A stretch of 64,000 bases of DNA from Nymphaea colorata (Eukaryota; Streptophyta; Magnoliopsida; Nymphaeales; Nymphaeaceae). Shown here one piece after another: positions 1 to 13,386 of this stretch. The stretch spans positions 22,070,370 through 22,134,369 of the forward strand of contig NC_045140.1 in NCBI RefSeq assembly GCF_008831285.2. The letters run 5' to 3'. The number at the start of each line of letters is the position of its first letter. The first letter of the stretch is position 1. The position numbers and the translations under genes are program-made. A model generated the notes under the pieces. It was not told the origin of the DNA. It made no database searches and saw only the letters and a list, made by a program, of their open reading frames with translations.

Positions 1-1812
1 AAGTCAAGCCAACAGATCACATTCTCAAAGATAAATTACTCAAGTGTAGCAATCAAATAGACAAGAAAACTTAAAGAATATACAAGTGCTGAACATAAAC
101 AAAAAATGGACACTTATCCAGCAACCATCCAAGCGTCCAATTTGTTCAAGAAAGGATTGTTGGCAGTGGATTCTGTGATGTCATAGGAGGGTTTTGGGTG
201 ACGGCACAATGCTGCAACCATAGAGGAACATTCTGTCCGCTCACAGTGTGGCAACAATGAGGCAAGGGATACACCCCCCTCCCCAAATTTAGGTGAATCA
301 TGCAGTTGGAGAGAATGCGCAACAAGGGGCAAACATTAGCAGGGAAAATGAGGCCATGTGGCAAGTGGTCATTGCTAACAAGCAGCTGCATGGAGGAGAT
401 GGCTGCCTTTCATGCATGCAAAGGAGGTTAGTGAATGGGATGGCACAACAGGCCTTAACGAGTGAGAAGGTGCAGGAAATGGCTGTAGGTGATGGCTTTC
501 TCTCGCATAATAAGAGCTCAATTTAGAAGGCCGTTTCCTGAACCCATTGGACAGGTGGTTGAGTTGGAAGGTCACACTCCATACTCATCAATGGCTCGGT
601 TGGTGGTCGACTTGACTGACCATAGTTGCAGCACTCAAAAGGAAAACCAAAACACATCATCGTACATGCAGGAGCAAGCCACTGCTTGTGGACTGTGGTG
701 GTAGAAGGGCACAATATGGTTGATGAAGCCATCATCTCAGATATACAGCCCAAGGAGGTCAATCATAGAAGGAGATTATTTGTCCTAAGACAGACCTACA
801 AGCAAATAACAAGGGCATTTGACTTCACGGTAGACGTTGCACTGGGGGAAAATCTGGCCAAGATAAGTTTGACTGTGCTTGCACGTCAACTATTCAAAGA
901 ACCTATAGCACGAGGTTCCAACCTAAGATTCACTTCAGTTAGGAAAGGGATTTTCCTGATCAGGGTCTGACTAGAAGCAGAGGTCGCCTACATAATGAGT
1001 CTGAGCAGATAAAACGTTGTAAGTTGCTTATTGGTTGCTAACCAGTGGTATCCTAGAATGCCACTGAAAGTAGAAATCTCCAGCCCCCAATAGATTCAGG
1101 AATAACAAGGTATCTACAAACCTCACCGCCCTCAATAGAGCTAAATTTGTGGAGGCTGATTCCTTTATGAAGGATTGCTCAAGCTAGAATTCGTATAAAG
1201 TCAAAATTGAAGTACCATTAGATTTCCTCCTAATTGTTCGAGTGGAGCTAGAGCTAGAGGATGGGCAGGTGTTAGAACATGGTCTCAAAGCCACTGCTTC
1301 CAATATCCTTTGTACCTTGTGAGGATAAAGGTCAAAGAAAGGAAGGGAAATCTCAACTTGATGAAATGCAAAGGATACAAGCAAATGATCTTCAAGCAAA
1401 GAATCATGAATAGATTGGTGCCATTGGCATGGCCTTTACCTATCTTCCTACATCATGAAGATCTCTGACACATTCCCACTAGCATGGTGGATGTACATGG
1501 TTGCTGGTCACTCCTGCTGGTGGTCCCTCCCCTCAACAGGGGTTGAGAAAGGTTTTTGTTCTAGTTTATTTTTGGTGGGTCTGTTCTGGAATCCCTTGGC
1601 ATTCTATTTGCAATGGTCCTATCCTAGTGTGGGATCCATTGCTCGTTCACATATTATAACATTTCTAATAATAAAAGCCAGGAGTCTATCCCCTAGCAGG
1701 CAGATATAGATATGACAAGTAGCAGCAAAAGCACAGGAAGAATCAGCGCAACACATAACAGGAACTTTGAATAATTTAAAGATAGAAAAAGGAAATGAAT
1801 GATACAACTCAC
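1..1812 (-). other. Intron 9 (partial) of the SWN-type gene; possible retroelement relic
   Basis: The donor GTGAGT lies at 1812-1807 on the minus strand, and no CXC or SET coding sequence follows before the window edge, so this intron is longer than 1.8 kb. The plus strand at about 490-970 has unusually GC-balanced sequence with overlapping open frames, one of 114 codons at 626-970. Short segments such as MARLVVDLTD loosely recall LINE ORF1 (DUF4283) proteins, but no domain is convincing. Confidence 0.4.
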
Positions 1813-3999
1813 CTGTTCTTCCCAAATATTTCTACACCTTTAGCAAATAGGCTTTTCTCAATAGTCTTCCACACTTTATCTTCATAGGCTTCATGTTTAC
1901 CAACTGTTTTAGCACAAGGATTACCTTTCCGCGACATGTTGTCACTACATGTAACCGCATGCTCTTTATCTATTTCATTCTGTGTTCTATTAACAACTTT
2001 AGAGTCAAGTAGTTTCTCGCCATCTAACATAGGTAATGTATTGCTTCTCAACTTTCTAAGATTTGCAGGTTTTTCCACCTTTCTTGGTGAATCAGGTGTG
2101 GTGTCACTGTTCTCCTTGCGTGATGTGGACCTAAGCTTCATATCTCTTGGCCATAAAACACCACTCACAACTGAGTCAGAATCAGAAGCCATCAATTTCT
2201 TTTGTCTCTTACGTAAGCAAATTAATGCCTTTTCAGCAGCCCGTTTGTTGCTTTTCTTATTAATAGTAGATTTTGCAGATTGTGCAATTTTTGAAGGTGA
2301 CATTGCTTTACAAATTGAGCTGTCCTTCCGGGACCTTGTTTCTGATACACTGCTTTCAGATACAAGATTTGCAGTTGAAGAAGCACTTTCTGTCTGCTGA
2401 GATTTTGACCTTCTTCCACTAGATGAACCAGCCAATGCCCCCTTTTTTCTGGAGCTCATTTGACCTCCCGTACTGGTGGATGAAGGAGGTAATTGCTCTT
2501 CAAGTGCATCACGAGCAGGAGAACTGGCAGTTGCAGTACTTTCTGATTTCATTTCCTGATATGAACATCAAATACAAGATAGAGTAAATGACTTTGGAAG
2601 AAGACATAAGCTACATATTCTGTAGCCAGATTTCAAACAAAACAAATAGCACAAGCACAGCAATACATATGATAACATACCAAGAGATAGCAGTGGGTGC
2701 CACAAGGTGTTCCTGCATCATCAACTGGAACGCTCCATGGTAGCTGTTTCTCTGACTGAGGCGAAGAGTACAGCTAAGCAGTTTAGCATTGCACCAATAA
2801 TATGTGAGTAAATAACTATAATGCTATTCACTAACCGGTAGGACAAGGTCTTGAGAACATCCGTGTAATCTGCAATCAAAAACCTGCCAGACATTGAGGA
2901 AACAACTGTTGCAGCGAAAGGTATGTGCAATCAAATACTTCCAAAGACTGAAAACATACTAATTTTGGTTCTGCAGAAACCAACAGAACTGGTCATACCA
3001 GGCAACGGCGACAGAAAAGGTTATCAAAAGAATCTAAAGCAGCTTCAAGATCTTTTTCAGCAAAGGACTCCTCGTGCCAAATTTCTGCATCTGTTTCTTC
3101 CTTTCCTGGTGATAACTTAATCCTCTCCTCATTCAAAAGGCTTTCATACCTTTCCTGCACGAAAAGTTTAATTCTGTATCATACCTCAGTAATGCCAGAT
3201 CAGAACAAATAGGGAACAGCGAAAGAGGAATGCCATATACCAACATTGACAGCATCCAAAAAGAAAAAAGACAACAGTTTAAAACATTTGATGGCACTCC
3301 TACTGCTTTCATGCACATGCTGACACCAAAACAACAGAAAAACATGACGGAGGGAGAGAGAGGGAGAACCTTAATCTCAGAAGGCTTCCTTCCAAGCTGT
3401 TGGGCAAGTGATTCCAGCACGAGATCAGATAACCCAACTTCTTGAATAGTCATTCTGCGAGAACATTGAGAAAGATTATTTAGGGGCTGCCATCAAGTAT
3501 TATGATAAATCTCTGATACAAGAAACACATTTGATATGCAAAATGGCAGTATGTCATTGCCAGTGTAAAACAACTGAAACAACGAAATTAAATCAAATTC
3601 ACTATATCTAACATGCTATTAAGAACTGCAGGCAAATTTCTAAAAGAACATCGTGCTCTAACACAAGCAGCTTCATTGCAGTAAGCTAACCAGCCTAAAT
3701 GGTGGACCCTTCAATGTACTGAATACAGAAGAAAATATGGTTGACTTATACCTATACCTACATATGTTCATCCATAGATTTACACTTTACTGCTTCCGCT
3801 ACTTGCTTTCAGCACGCAGATAATCTTTTTTACATTTGTATAAGACTATAAGCTATTAAAGGACATCATGGGCACATCCTCAAACTTAGATTTGCAACCT
3901 CAAAGAAAGAAAAAAGTTCAGGTTTTCATCCAAAAAACTTAAGACCCTAAGAGTATTTTTGGGCATAAAAACTGTTCAATAAAAAAAACATGCAGAATG

Positions 4000-4046
<47 letters not shown>

Positions 4047-7000
4047 CAGTCCATTGTCACAAAAAACGTATATGGGTATTATACGGTGATGAATTTATTG
4101 GGTATAATACGGCACAGTTGTATATCTCAGGAATAAAAGTTATAAAACGGGAAAATCTCGGCAAATTTTTTAAAAATTTAAAACATTTAATAAATCCTAA
4201 AAATTATAAAAAATACAAAATACAAAAAAAACGCATATAATACGTGTTTTTTTTCACGTTTTTTATTTTCTGGTGTTTTTTAAAAAAGACGAGTTTTTTT
4301 CACGTTTAATACGGCTGACTCTGTTTTGGCGTATTATACGCGTCTTTTTCCAATAAGATGCATTTTTTCTGATGGTGATCTAAAGGTGAAAATAGGTGCC
4401 ACTGAATCTGCTGAACTCAGCCTTGTGTTGGATTTATTTTGTTAGGCAGAGTGCACTTACTGATACAATGGACTTTTGTTTGTGATCCTTTCTCAATTCA
4501 GTGCTTGCCTTTTTCATGGCCTTACTGTTAATTGTGGACAAGGATTGCAATACAGCAGTGATACCCTGCTCTAGGAGTGATTCTGCTTCATAATGTTGTC
4601 ATGCTCATAAAGGTTTCCACTTATAGGACAAAACTTTGTATTAGGAGAATGATCCTCCCATCATCACCGTATAATACCCATATACGTTTTTTGTGACAAT
4701 GCTTTAGATAATATTCAGTGCCTGCCTAATTCATGCAGAAAACTTGTTTGCTTCAAATGAAGCTTATTGCTGATTTTTTTCTGGAGTCATAGTGAAAAAA
4801 TTTGTTCCAAAAGAGAGAGAGAGAGAGCTGACAAATTTCTAAATTCTAAACATTTAAAAAGTACAATGACTCATAAAGAAAATAATGCAATTACGGGGAC
4901 CGGTTGAATGGCTCAAATTTGAGATTGAGGAACCAGAAATGAAATCCTAGGGTATCAGATCCAACTGTCCATAATTAACTTTTAAGCTGACCACCTCCCA
5001 TCTTTGTCTTATTAGAAGTGCGGGTCTCCAATCTAAGCTATACCTAAGCCCTGAAATCCATTTGCACCAGTGAGTGTTGTCTCGCTGATGCCACATGGAA
5101 GCCTCAAACATGAGATGCAATATTATCATATGCAACATAAGTAGCAATAGTAAAATGATTGACAAAGAGAAGCAGCTTAAGCTAAAAAAAACACTTGAGA
5201 ACATAAAGGAGAGAAGCTGATTGCACAATGCCATTTAAAAAAAAAAATGCTATGAAGAAGAGTGCATCTCTGCAGACATGGATTGGAGATCAAGTGGCAG
5301 TTCACACAATACAACTGACCCATCTGGACGATGACTTCCCAAAATAAGTTCAAAAAGCAAAGCAAACAATTAATCCTTCAAACAGAATATGCAAGTTTAT
5401 GATTTCCCAAATCAAGAATATGCAGAATAGAACAACCAACTAGAACAAAGAATGGTCAATTCGAAATCATCTCAACGAAGTATGGCACAAAAATTTGTAA
5501 TCCCCAGAACAATATCAGGGTCAAATTTTCCATTATATTTCACAAATTTTAATAGGTTCATGGATTTTACCAACCGAAGAACATAATCTTCACAACCACG
5601 AAATTCTCTCTTCTCCTCTTCTTCTTCCACAACATCATCTTCACTGTCACTGCAGATAAGGGCTTCTCCACCATTTTGATCATAATAAATCCGCCTCCTT
5701 CCAACAACAGATTGATCCTCAGTCATCCGTTGATTCCTGAACACATTGTCATCAGAGAACGGCAGGCACAAAGAAATTTAAAGAATCAGAAAAATGAGAA
5801 GACAAACCATGAAATCAGCAGTGAAGAAAGGAAAGAAATTCACATTTTAGACAACGCAAAAGCAGCAAGTTGCAATAATGTCACAAGTTTCTTCCAATGT
5901 GATGCTATCATATCTAGAACACCCATCCCAAATGAATCACATTGAGATAAAACGTAGAATTTAGCAATACACAAATAAACAATAGTTAGTAGGTTCAGTT
6001 ACTTGTGGATATGTATCACTAGGCAGGCAACTAATGCTGCATGAATGGAGATGAATGATAAGCTATTACAACAACATACATATGGTAGGATTACATTGAG
6101 GGCCTGAGGCTAGCCGTGAACTGTAGGATCAAGATGAGATTCCTTTTAACCATAAGTTAAGAGATTGGTAATTAACCAAGATTGAGTGCCATTAGGAAGA
6201 AGTGCATACACCAGTATGAGCTAAGGGAAAATGAAGGATTTGGTAAAGAGGCAAATCAAGGAGATACGAAAACTCAGTTCAGACTTTTTGTCTCAGACTA
6301 GACCTTGTCCATACTAAAATTGACAGTTTTTTGAATATATAATTTTCTTATGATAGCACATATAGTCATATACAAGAGACTATTAACTTTTATGGACCTT
6401 AAAGCCCAGTCATTGATCACTTACATAAAACAACATACTAGAAGCCAAGAAGCTAAGAGATTAGCATTTATTAAGTCATATTCGCCTGCGCATTGCAGAA
6501 TGTCCACTCAAAACTAGCAGTTTGGGTACAAAATCTAGGATGAAAGAATATGATGTTTGCACATGCCACATGAAGAAACATCAAACCAGGTGCAGTTTTT
6601 GAAGTTTTGAATGTCAAAATTGACAAAATTTTCTTGCATTTAAATGGTAAACAGTAAACTATTAAGAAGTCAAAATGAGAACAGGTTCAGGCACAAGCGA
6701 GCAACAACAATCCAAGTTTGTTTCATCCAAAAAGAAAATGATTGAACAATTTTTCAGTAAGCAGCTAGAATCCCACTGACTGGTATTACATCAAGAACAT
6801 GACCAAGAAGAGCGACCTTAGAGCAAATCTATCTATAACATATTAAAAAAATAAATTCATAAAACTTAAAATCCAAAAAACATATGATTTACAACAGATG
6901 AATCCACGTGCATTACTTGATAGAATATCAAACCACAATACCTATCTAAAAAAATCCATGTAGTGTAAGGAGGCAATTTTTGCACTTCTGGCAACTTGAC

Positions 7001-9778
7001 AGGGCGCACGGTACTTCGTCCTCCAAGGTTATTTGCCAAAGCAGTTGTTGTGGAAGCATTTGATACATCCTCAAGACAGCAAATATTTTGTTTTCCACAT
7101 CCAGTATGATCAAGGCTGCTTGATGTACAAGATGCATCTTCCCGATTCTTCGCTAACAAGTCAACTGGTTTACCACCACTAATTTTTGTAGAAGACCTCA
7201 TCATTGACAAATTATATAAATGATCTGTAAAGCTTCCTAGTTTTTTGTTGTTCTCTTCAATTTTGTGCTGAAGAAACGCATTTATCAGTAGAGCTCTAAA
7301 ATCAAACTGTGAAAACTTTACAAAGTACTGAGTCAGGAAATAAACATGAAAACTTAAATACCTTTACAGCCATGACACGGTCAGCTGCAACTTGCATTTT
7401 CAGGGATTCAATAACCGATAAGATCTTATCAATAGCTGCAATGTCTTGTGAACCATCAATCTGAAAGTGATAAGTAATAGGCTGATTAAACTCACTGACA
7501 CAAATATATACATGCATGCTTGTGGTTGCACAAACACAATGAGTACATGCATCTCTGCACTTGCACACCCAATAAAAAGGCAAAATTTCTAATCAAGAAT
7601 CCAATAATTTGTTCAGCAGAAAGAAAGCAAAAGCCACGGTCCCAATAAAGAAAAAAACACAACAATTTTGACTTGTGCTTCCAGAAAGGATTTGAAATTT
7701 AAACCAGACAAAGTGACACGTGCCCTGGTATCTAGAGAATCAAAAAATATTTGAAATTCATAGATTTGATGTGGATCTGACTTGGCATGCTTTTGCTAAT
7801 GTGGAAAAAGATCTCCAGCAGAATCCACTGTTGCTGACATATATAATTAAACTGCATCACCTGGCATGCAGCTACAAGATAACACTGCCACCACTAATCA
7901 AAATTTCTTTTTCAAGTGATTTTGTTCACAAAAGCTTTCCTTTGAAGGATGAAAGATTTTTTCAGAATAAGTGAAAAAAAACAACCACAAAATCATGAAA
8001 CTTTCTCTTGGAAGGTATAGCATTTAAAACATTCTGCGGAGCTAAAAGATAAAGGACTCTTGTTCTCAATAGTCCAACCAAATGAAATTTTTATAAACAA
8101 TTGATTATTGAGCAATGCAGAAATTGAATGCCAACAGTCTGATTATTTCCAATGGCTTGGTTTTCCTACAGAAAAGGGAAAATTGGTGTATGGGTATAGA
8201 AGTGTAGATATTTGCAATAATCAACATGTAAAAGAAAAAGTTAGAGAAGACACCATAGAATAGAACAGCCTGATTACAATAAAGTCATAGCTATGTAAAT
8301 ATCAGCAACCTATAAAAAGCATAGCACCACACGGTAGCATTATGTTTTAAATAGAATGACAGCACATGAAAGATATTTCATTTAAATTGAACTATGTCAT
8401 TCTAAAATGTAGTGAATCAGTTAATGGTTTCAAACGTTCAAAGCCAACAGTAAGTACTTTCAAATTTCTACCAATAATCTTATTCTTATGATAATCTGAA
8501 ACAAATCCAATATATATAAGAAAATGGACTAAAATTTTGGATAGGCGCATTTTACGGTTGGCTAACCTCAAAAAAACGACAAGTCAGCATAGCATGGAAT
8601 AGTGCAGTCTCAATTAAAGTACAAACATCACCATCTTACTTCAAGCCACGTTCTGTCTAAGCATCCTCTCCTGCCTACCGCCTTACTCACCCCCATTTTC
8701 TCTTTTTCTTTTTCTTTTTCTTTTTCTTTTTCTTTTCTTTCTTCCCCTTGCTTACTGGACCTGAAGAAAAGTGGCGCCGGGCTTTTTCACTTAATGCTTT
8801 CTTCGAGTTTGATGTCAAGTAGGCAGTATTTGCCACTCAAATCCATTTTGGCATTGCGCTTAAGGTTTGGGTCCTGTTTTGAAATTGAGAACCATCGTAC
8901 TCACGGTATAGAAGGATCAATAAACGGCAGTGTTACGCCCCTAGAATTTAAGTTTCGGTTTCTTTAATATGTTCAAGAAATAGCATATCCAGCTGCATCA
9001 ACGAACGGATATTGGAACGCATTTCGTTGCTTCTGAAATGCTAGAACGCGATCGTCCGAAGGAGTGAAGGGCGTTATATAGAATAAACTGGAAATAAGAA
9101 GCGATAGCATCATTTAGAGCATAAGACATCGCATGCACACCGTGCAAGCACAGAACCTCAAGTGATTGTTCTAGGATAACGAACAATATTCCTCGAAAAT
9201 GTAGTCCAGAAAAATTATGCGGCTCTTGGCGTCCAACCAATTACCCACTCGGATACAACAACTAATGCAGCAGTGCATCCACTCGGAAATGCGCAAAAAG
9301 AAAGCAAGCGCAACCTTCAAAAGTTAGAAGCCTCACTAGCATATTAAGAACCGCCACGAATCAATCGTAGGATCAAGACCCACGTTATCAGAAAATGACA
9401 GCAAAGTCAACGATAATGATATTTTCCAGTGGAAAGCCACTGGGGCTTCAAAGACGCTTCGATGAATCGTGCACCCACATAAAATGTCAGTCCACTAATC
9501 CGCTTGGACATCTTCAACCCCGTGAAAAGATAAAATAACGATTAGAACAATCAAACGTGAAACGTAACGAGAAATTTACAGAATTCCCCCCCGTTAAAAA
9601 CGGGAGAGAGGAGGACAAATCTCAAAGCGGCCCATGATGCAAAAGAACGGACACACAGCAGCCAAAAGCAAAACATGACACTCCGAAGAAGAAATAATAT
9701 GGCAACCTGCGCATCCTTGGCGTCGAGTTTGGTTGGAACCCTCGATCCGGAGGCCGAGCTCGTGGATTTTGACGTCAT
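1813..9778 (-). CDS. SWN: SWINGER/EZA1-type Polycomb histone H3K27 methyltransferase, 5' part (partial)
   Basis: This is the catalytic subunit of plant Polycomb repressive complex 2, which places H3K27 methylation in the nucleus. Coding exons, read on the minus strand: 9778-9707, 7460-7362, 7267-6942, 5736-5575, 3454-3370, 3154-2999, 2883-2836, 2755-2681 and 2555-1813. All junctions are GT-AG and keep phase, giving 588 codons plus 2 nt. Residues about 45-75 resemble the N-terminal EED-binding helix (VMAVKHKIEENNKKL). Residues 155-200 carry PPYTTWIFLDRNQRMTEDQS and VGRRRIYYDQNGGEALICSD. The C5 cysteine region has C296, C299, C304, C309, C334 and C338. A lysine- and serine-rich linker follows, and the start of a SANT-like block (VWKTIEKSLFAKGVEIFGKN) ends the last exon. 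The CXC and catalytic SET domains must lie left of base 1. HCYL after the C5 region and the TEDQSVVGRR block favour SWN over CLF, but the paralogue call is less sure than the family. The start is the first Met in frame with exon 2. Confidence 0.93.
4002..4045. repeat. (TG)22 microsatellite
   Basis: Uninterrupted TG dinucleotide tract, 44 bp, in the SWN intron, ending six bases before the inverted-repeat element. Confidence 0.97.
4052..4701. mobile_element. Putative non-autonomous inverted-repeat DNA transposon (MITE or foldback)
   Basis: The ends 4052-4092 and 4661-4701 are perfect 41 bp inverted repeats; the outer end reads CATTGTCACAAAAAACG. The 568 bp interior is AT-rich, has several shorter near-palindromes around CGTATTATACG (for example near 4225-4345), and no transposase frame. 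It sits in the intron between SWN exons 4 and 5, directly beside a TG microsatellite. No clear target-site duplication is visible, so the superfamily is undetermined. The inverted ends are seen directly; the mobile origin is inferred. Confidence 0.65.
5737..6941 (-). other. Intron 3 of the SWN-type gene
   Basis: A 1.2 kb AT-rich intron between coding exons 3 and 4, with a GTATTG donor and a TTCAG acceptor. No repeat or gene is recognised inside. Confidence 0.75.
7461..9706 (-). other. Intron 1 of the SWN-type gene
   Basis: A 2.2 kb first intron; the minus-strand donor GTTGCC follows the CAG ending exon 1. It contains a pyrimidine-rich TTTTTC tandem tract at about 8701-8741 and otherwise AT-rich unique-looking sequence. 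No nested gene is recognised. Confidence 0.7.
8701..8741. repeat. (TTTTTC)n tandem tract
   Basis: About six imperfect copies of a six-base TTTTTC unit on the plus strand, which is GAAAAA on the transcribed SWN strand, within intron 1. Confidence 0.9.
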
Positions 9779-10008
9779 ACCGGCAGCTAGGACGGTAAGA
9801 ATAAGCGGAACAGCAAATGCGAGAGGAAATAATGGCGGGGAGACGGCCGTTTCCCGACGATGGATTCGCTGGAACCCTAGCTCGCCTCCGCCGTGACCCG
9901 ACGACGGAGACCCAAAAAGGAGAAAAGAATGAAAGGGGATTAAATTGGTGGGAAGCCAATCTTTTGAAATCGTCACTCCCCGTTATCGGCTGGAGCCCTG
10001 GGTCCACC

Positions 10009-10015
10009 ATTTATA
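10009..10015 (-). promoter_or_regulatory. TATA box of the SWN-type gene
   Basis: On the minus strand the sequence reads GGGTATAAATGG, a consensus plant TATA box, 231 bp upstream of the predicted ATG at 9778. Initiation about 30 bp downstream would leave a leader of roughly 200 nt. Placement rests on the motif only. Confidence 0.5.
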
Positions 10016-10099
10016 CCCGGTCTTTTCCCGTTCCCATTGGCTCTGTGGGCCCCACCGGCCGCCCTCTTCTACCCTTCTTTTTACTTTTGCATTATTTAT

Positions 10100-13000
10100 A
10101 ATTAGCGTGACTTGGCGAGCTTGAATATTAATATTTTCTGTAGAGTGGGCGGGGTGGTGGTTTGGTGAGAGAATAAAAAAAACAGGAGAACGTATGTTTA
10201 TACTCGAAATATATGAGTTGAAAAAATAAATATTAATATCTTGCGAAAATTGATTTGCTCACTGAATTTTCATATTGTGTGCATATATGTCAATATCTTG
10301 CTAATTTCACGTCCATCTAATATATTAAATTTATAAACATCATCTAGAAAAATGGCTGAACGGACCATGGGGGCAAAGGCCGCTATTTTACATAACTATA
10401 AAAGCTATTTATTTATTTTAATTTCGTTGACGCTTACCAGCCAACCCGACCTTACTACTGCAACCTGCCGATGGACCGTCCTTCAAATTTATCGCACTGG
10501 GATGGACCGTCGATGGCACGGTAGCCTGCGTGTCGGCCATGGCTTGACCAAATGGATTGATGATGGTCCCCGGTGGCGTCGCATTCACGTTACCTCCGGT
10601 CCCGCTCCCGCCCTCATCGCCGGCCAACCGTGGCCGGTGATCTAATGCACGTGCTCCGCCTGATCAATAGATTTCCACCGGAATTTCGAACGCCGGAGGT
10701 TGCATCCCATAAATTTTGATTGAAAACTCTAAAGGTATGGATTAATGTTATAGATATCACTTGGCATAAGAGTGTCTGTATCATATTTGCCTATGAACAA
10801 CTTAATGCGAATGTTATAAAATTGTTAATAAATTAATGACTTAACGCAAGGCAACAGGAAAAGGATAGCCGCGCTTTCGGGCCGTAATCATGAATTGATT
10901 GAGCCACATGGGCCGTGAGTTCGCTTTTGTTTGCGAACTTGTCCTATTAGAGCTCGTTGGATTGGCCCAACGCTTCGTCAGATGGCTGGACCCACAGAGG
11001 CGGTACAGCGTCATGCGTGTCAATTCCCAGGAACGCCTACAGTGCTGCCAAAGCCTAATCGCGTCGGGTAGTTGACGTGATATGTTAGGGCTAATACATG
11101 TCGACTACACCATGCTCCTATCTATTTGTAGTTTTGTACCGAACTATTTAGTAGCCCTGCCCCACGACGAGGTACTGAGTCGAGGCGGTACATATATCGC
11201 GAAATAAAGGCTTTCGTGGCGCAGTTCCATTAACACGCTTCTAGCGGCGAAATTCGAGGTACATGTATAGCAGCGATTATTTAATGCTTGTCCGGTCTTT
11301 TGTGAACCAGCTTCTAAGAGGTGTTTGAATGGCTGGATGGCTTCCTTTTTTATTTTATGGATGATAGGAACGGTTATCCTCATCTCTGCTCTGGATTCAG
11401 GACTTGGGTTTGAATAAAGTGTCTAGTCAAGTTTAATGGCCTGTTTGGGTGACGCATCCGATCATAATTTCAAAGCCAAGGCCACGTTTAGGCCCCATAC
11501 CGCTATTTAGTTTGTGTTTGAGTGACTGGAAAGTCAGGTTTTTGCATAACGTTTGCTTTATTTTGTTCGTGAAAACCTAGTTTTTCCTTGTATTCCAAGC
11601 ACACCAACCCGGTTTCAAGAAACTGTTTAAAAACCGAGTTTTCACTGTTGACAAAACCGTGTTTTCACAAAACCAATGTATTTGAGAGTGTCATCCAAAT
11701 GCTATTTAAGCTGCAGCCCAAAGTCGGTTGACGTGAATGTTGGTTATTTTGAGTAAAGCAAAATTTGATAGAATTAGCTTGACTAGCGTCGGTTAAGTTG
11801 TGTCAGGTTTGGGCCTTGGTCGGCTAAGTTAGGTCGAGTTTGAGCTAAATTATTCGTGTTGAAGTCGAGGAATGCAAGTTTGGAGATGTGCCTTAGACTC
11901 AGCTTGAACTTAGTTCATATAGCCGAAACTTCAGCTCAGCCGAGTAATATCTTGGCTGAAGAGTTTGAGCTTCACTCAAGTTTGTCCCAATGCATTGAAG
12001 GGGGTGGCCAGCTTGATCGATCATGTATCTGGCGTTGTTGAGTTAAACTGTCACAGGCTAACTTTGCCAAGTCTTATTTGGCCCGTGCGGCATTGAGGGT
12101 TTCCGAAACCTTTAGTCAGTCTTAACTCTATCTTAATGTAGTGGAACCTTTCATCAATCTTTTGGTATCGTGAATTAAATTATAAGTGTTAAACACTCGG
12201 CGCACCATCACCAAATATTATCTCATAATAGACAATTCATAAGTCGTGGTCATGAGGCTTTGTCAGAACACTATCATTCATCCAAGCTCATGTATGCTTT
12301 CATACAAAACTTGGGTAGGAAAAATTTCAATTGGGAGGAAGTCTACAGTCAAAACCAGTTGCTGACTATATATCGTTAAGCAACGCAGCTGAACTATCGC
12401 CTAACTTGACGATAAACTTTCACTTGTTTGCCTTTGCGTAACTTTATGTGGTTGTGAACGCAACATATGTGTTCACTGAAGGAATTAGCCCTAACCTACA
12501 TGCACCTCTGTGTGCATCCAAACACTATGCATGAAAAACTTACCAACTGACTTACACATTTTGAATGGACTGATGACTATGATGCACTTATACATTTTGT
12601 CTTTACACCACCGCAACTAGATCTCACTTGCTTCCCAAACAATGCCCAAACTGACAAAGCAACATCCCCATTCTGCTAGCTTAGTTGGGCCAGACATAAT
12701 CAGGTAGTGAAAATTGAGTCACGATTTAAAGGCTTTCAAAAGTCGAGTCCAACGATGGCTTGGCTCAAACTTCAAAAGTCGAGTCCAACGATGGCTTGGC
12801 TCAAACTCAGATACTGTGCTTCCGGACCTAGGAGTGTAGGTTGAAGAGAGAGATAGAGAGAGAGAGAGGGGAAAAATTTGTTAAGAAAAAGCTCGGCATA
12901 CCCATTTTTTTAGTTACAGTTAATTTAAAATCATTAGTTTTTCACCAACTAATATTAAAATAAATTTTTGCGGCCAACGATTCACAAATATTTGGTTGAG

Positions 13001-13386
13001 TGTCCCGTTTAAGATGCCAACGATTCACAAATAAGTACATATTTGATATTTGACAAGATTGGTCGCGATGATTTATTGGTTGAACACTCGAGAAAGAATT
13101 GCGGAGCCCCCACCAAACAACTGGAGTGGCAGACTTAGGAACAAACATTTGGTAAGAATTTGTGTAATATCAGACAAAATGACCAATCTAATTTCACGGC
13201 ACGCGTCGTCCAACCCTAAAATGTCTACCGGCGGTTTGAATAACTTTGCACGCAAAGTTCGCGTGTGACGAGGACCGTCGGCAACAACTCTGAAGTTGCA
13301 CAGGATCACATCCGATCCGTTTTCATTTCCACAAAAGGAACGCAGTGATAACTGATAAGCCTGCGAGCAAGCCCCGGGAAGAAGCC
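10100..13386. other. Intergenic region between the SWN-type gene and SDHAF4
   Basis: The two genes diverge here. Open frames are short and lack recognisable domains. The stretch 11,740-12,030 is rich in GAGTTTGAGCT- and CTCAGC-like words typical of a dispersed plant repeat. A 36 bp tandem duplication lies at 12,735-12,806 and a GA tract near 12,846-12,868. SDHAF4 regulatory sequence should be in the last few hundred bases, but no clear TATA box was seen. Confidence 0.5.
12735..12806. repeat. 36 bp perfect tandem duplication (two copies)
   Basis: The unit beginning TTCAAAAGTCGAGTCC occurs at 12735-12770 and again, base for base, at 12771-12806. It is non-coding. Confidence 0.93.

Noticed and set aside
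4007-4240. Plus-strand ORF beginning with a Cys-Val repeat
   Set aside because: It is made by the TG microsatellite and runs into the inverted-repeat element; no protein-like sequence.
9551-10010. Long minus-strand frames upstream of the SWN start
   Set aside because: They run through the leader and the TATA box; only the part from 9778 matches the family start.
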